Source: Candidatus Eiseniibacteriota bacterium (GTDB lineage Bacteria > Eisenbacteria > RBG-16-71-46). Taken from it: a stretch of DNA of 15,087 nt. The notes beneath the pieces are model-generated. The model was given only the letters and a program-made list of their open reading frames with translations, had not been told where the DNA came from and ran no database searches. A program made the position numbers and the translations under genes. Below are positions 13,009 to 15,087 of the stretch, one piece after another; the stretch's first letter is position 1; every line of letters starts with the position of its first letter. The DNA is taken from NCBI GenBank assembly GCA_021414165.1, contig JAIOPA010000092.1, forward strand, positions 1 to 15,087, given 5' to 3'.

Positions 13009-14951
13009 GCACGAAAGAAGGAGACGGTACTTTGACGGCGGAGCCCAAGGGTCACCATTACGACGCTACCAGCATCACGGTCCTCGAGGGTCTCGAGGCC
13101 GTGCGCAAGCGCCCCGCCATGTACATCGGCGATATCGGCGTTCGCGGTCTGCACCATCTGATCTGGGAAGTCGTCGATAACTCGGTCGACGAAGCGCTGT
13201 CCGGCCATTGTGACACGGTCAAAGTGACCATCATGAAGGACGGCAGCATCCAGGTGAGCGATAACGGCCGTGGTATCCCGGTCGATATCCACGCCACCAT
13301 GAAGAAGCCGGCGCTCGAGGTCGTCATGACCACGCTGCACGCCGGCGGCAAGTTCGACAACGACTCGTACAAGGTCTCGGGCGGTCTGCACGGCGTCGGT
13401 GTGTCGTGCGTGAACGCGCTGTCGGACTGGTGCACGGTCGAGGTGCTCCGCGAGGGCAAGGTGTACTCGCAGGAGTACAAGCGCGGTGTGCCGGTGGCCG
13501 CCATGTCGTCGCGCGCGGCCGACAAGAAGGAGAAGGGAAGCGGCACCACGGTGCGCTTCCATCCCGACGCCACGATCTTCGAGGTCGCGGAGTTCAACTG
13601 GGACACGGTGGCGTCGCGCTTGCGCGAGCTGGCGTATCTCAACAGCGGCCTCACGATCCACCTCACCGACGAGCGCACCGACAAGACGGCGGAGTACTTC
13701 GCCAAGGGTGGCATCGCCGAGTTCGTGAAGTACCTGAACACGAACAAGGAGACGCTGCACAACAAGCCGGTCGTGTTCCAGCGTGAGCGCGACATGGTCG
13801 CGGTCGACGTGGCGTTCCAGTACAACGACACGTACTCCGAGACGCTGCTGTCGTTCGTGAACAACATCAATACGCACGAAGGCGGCACGCACGTCGGCGG
13901 CTTCCGCTCTGCGCTCACCCGTACGCTGGTGAACTACGCGAAGAGCGAAGGCCTCATGAAGAGCCTCAAGGCCGACATCGGCGGCGAGGACGTGCGCGAA
14001 GGTCTCGTGGCCGTCGTGTCCGTGAAGATGCAGAACCCGCAGTTCGAGGGTCAGACCAAGACCAAGCTCGGCAACAGCGAGATCAAGGGCGCGGTCGAGA
14101 CCGTCGTGGGCGAGGGGCTGCGCGAGTACTTCGAGGAGAACCCGTCGGTCGCGCGCAAGATCGTCGAGAAGATGATCTCGGCAGCACGGGCCCGTGAGGC
14201 GGCGCGCAAGGCGCGCGATCTCGCGCGGCGCAAGACGATCCTCGATGGCGGTTCGCTGCCGGGCAAGCTCGCCGACTGCGCGTGGGACAACCCGGAAGAG
14301 TGCGAGATCTACATCGTCGAGGGTGACTCGGCCGGTGGTTCCGCCAAGCAGGGCCGCGATCGCCGCTTCCAGGCCATCCTGCCCATCCGCGGCAAGATCC
14401 TGAACGTCGAGAAGGCGCGCATCGACAAGATCCTCGCCAACGAGGAGATCCGCAGCATCATCACGGCCCTCGGCGCAGGCGTGAAGGACGAGTTTGATAT
14501 CAGCAAGCTGCGCTACCACCGCATCATCCTCATGGCAGATGCCGACGTCGACGGTGCGCACATCCGTACGCTGCTGCTCACGTTCCTGTTCCGCGAACTG
14601 CGGCCGTTGGTCGACGCAGGTCACGTCTACATTGCCCAGCCGCCGCTGTTCCTGGTGAAGGCCGGCAAGGACGAGCACTACTGCTTCGACGAGAAGGAAC
14701 GCGAAGAAGCCATTGCGCGCATCGGCAAGAAGAACGTGCAGGTGCAGCGCTACAAGGGCTTGGGTGAAATGAACCCGGACCAGCTCTGGAAGACCACGAT
14801 GAACCCGGAGACGCGCACGCTCGTGAAGGTCAACAGTGACGACGCGGTCGAGGCCGACCGCATCTTCACGATCCTCATGGGTGAACAGGTCGAGCCGCGC
14901 CGCCAGTTCATCGAGGAGAACGCGCTGGCCGTGAAGAACCTGGACATCTGA
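13005..14951 (+). CDS. gyrB: DNA gyrase subunit B
   Basis: ATPase subunit of gyrase, which introduces negative supercoils together with GyrA. 648 aa, the short form lacking the about 165-residue insertion of E. coli GyrB. The GHKL ATPase has E55 and N59 (EVVDNSVDEA), DNGRG (86-90), GGLHGVG (126-132) and QTKTKLG (350-356, with the ATP-contacting K352). The TOPRIM domain has EGDSAGG (439-445) and the acidic D512/D514/D516 in ADADVDG. RYKGLGEMNP (582-591) marks the C-terminal domain that contacts GyrA. The DVDGAH and IRGKILNVEK runs fit gyrase, though ParE cannot be fully ruled out by eye. GTG at 13005 overlaps the dciA stop and has GGAAGGAG six bases before it. Confidence 0.96.
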   Translation: MSTKEGDGTLTAEPKGHHYDATSITVLEGLEAVRKRPAMYIGDIGVRGLHHLIWEVVDNSVDEALSGHCDTVKVTIMKDGSIQVSDNGRGIPVDIHATMKKPALEVVMTTLHAGGKFDNDSYKVSGGLHGVGVSCVNALSDWCTVEVLREGKVYSQEYKRGVPVAAMSSRAADKKEKGSGTTVRFHPDATIFEVAEFNWDTVASRLRELAYLNSGLTIHLTDERTDKTAEYFAKGGIAEFVKYLNTNKETLHNKPVVFQRERDMVAVDVAFQYNDTYSETLLSFVNNINTHEGGTHVGGFRSALTRTLVNYAKSEGLMKSLKADIGGEDVREGLVAVVSVKMQNPQFEGQTKTKLGNSEIKGAVETVVGEGLREYFEENPSVARKIVEKMISAARAREAARKARDLARRKTILDGGSLPGKLADCAWDNPEECEIYIVEGDSAGGSAKQGRDRRFQAILPIRGKILNVEKARIDKILANEEIRSIITALGAGVKDEFDISKLRYHRIILMADADVDGAHIRTLLLTFLFRELRPLVDAGHVYIAQPPLFLVKAGKDEHYCFDEKEREEAIARIGKKNVQVQRYKGLGEMNPDQLWKTTMNPETRTLVKVNSDDAVEADRIFTILMGEQVEPRRQFIEENALAVKNLDI

Positions 14952-15087
14952 TGCGCGCCCGACTCCAGAGCGCCTGGTGGGCAGTGGTGGTGGCGTTGGC
15001 CTGCATGGCCGGCGCCGCACACGCCGCACCGGCGTATGTGTTGGGAGTAGGCACCACGCTCGCGCCGAACGGTTCGCCCGGTAAGGG
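14951..15087 (+). CDS. Secreted protein of unknown function (N-terminal part, cut by right edge)
   Basis: The ATG shares one base with the gyrB stop (TGATG), so translation is probably coupled to gyrB. The 45 visible residues begin with a signal peptide: RAR at the N-terminus, a hydrophobic core WWAVVVALACMAG, and a likely cut after AHA near residue 25. The mature part starts APAYVLGVGTTLAPNGSPGK. C18 is not in a proper lipobox, so a lipoprotein is unlikely. Too little is visible to name a family. No gyrA follows immediately. Confidence 0.7.
   Translation, partial: MRARLQSAWWAVVVALACMAGAAHAAPAYVLGVGTTLAPNGSPGK

Noticed and set aside
12492..15029. An 845-codon open frame on the minus strand opposite dnaN, dciA and gyrB
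   Set aside because: It is antisense to three clear genes and rich in His, Arg, Leu, Val and Asp, as expected from reading GC-biased codons backwards. No protein family is visible.
1..15087. Mobile elements, CRISPR arrays, tRNA or rRNA genes
   Set aside because: No transposase-like protein, terminal repeats, spaced repeats or cloverleaf was seen by eye.

Overview
This is the replication-origin region of a bacterial chromosome. The right half carries dnaA, dnaN, a DUF721/DciA gene and gyrB in one direction. The left half is a flanking block of phosphate-related and envelope genes. The DNA is very GC-rich, with G or C at most third codon positions. Two exported barrel-like proteins point to a cell with an outer membrane. 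GyrB is the short form (648 aa), and recF is absent between dnaN and gyrB. These traits, with a polyphosphate-type gene set, fit Gemmatimonadota best, but that placement is an inference (about 0.6) because no marker could be searched.

Left part (1-4828): a PhoB/PhoR-type two-component pair on the minus strand (the kinase runs off the left edge), a GNAT acetyltransferase, a small exported barrel-like protein, and a Ppx/GppA-type exopolyphosphatase with a C-terminal HD domain. The exopolyphosphatase gene overlaps the next gene tail-to-tail by 257 bases.

Middle (4572-8326, all minus strand): SixA, two paralogous thymidylate-kinase-like P-loop proteins and a CHAD protein form a very tight operon (4-base overlap, 1-base gap, 10-base gap). 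A HAD-family hydrolase lies 100 bases upstream. CHAD domains bind polyphosphate, and Ppx degrades it, so I read this as a polyphosphate-linked module. The second kinase-like protein has Arg in place of the Walker A Lys, which suggests an active/degenerate pair.

Right part (8518-15087): an outer-membrane protein, a non-coding stretch of almost 590 bases with a candidate promoter and DnaA boxes, dnaA with a hairpin terminator, a non-coding stretch of about 370 bases with DnaA boxes, a DnaA-trio-like run and an AT-rich segment (the likely oriC), then dnaN, dciA and gyrB. A secreted protein overlaps the end of gyrB and is cut by the window edge. DnaA boxes on both sides of dnaA suggest a bipartite origin and dnaA autoregulation. 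No tRNA, rRNA, CRISPR array or insertion sequence was seen.
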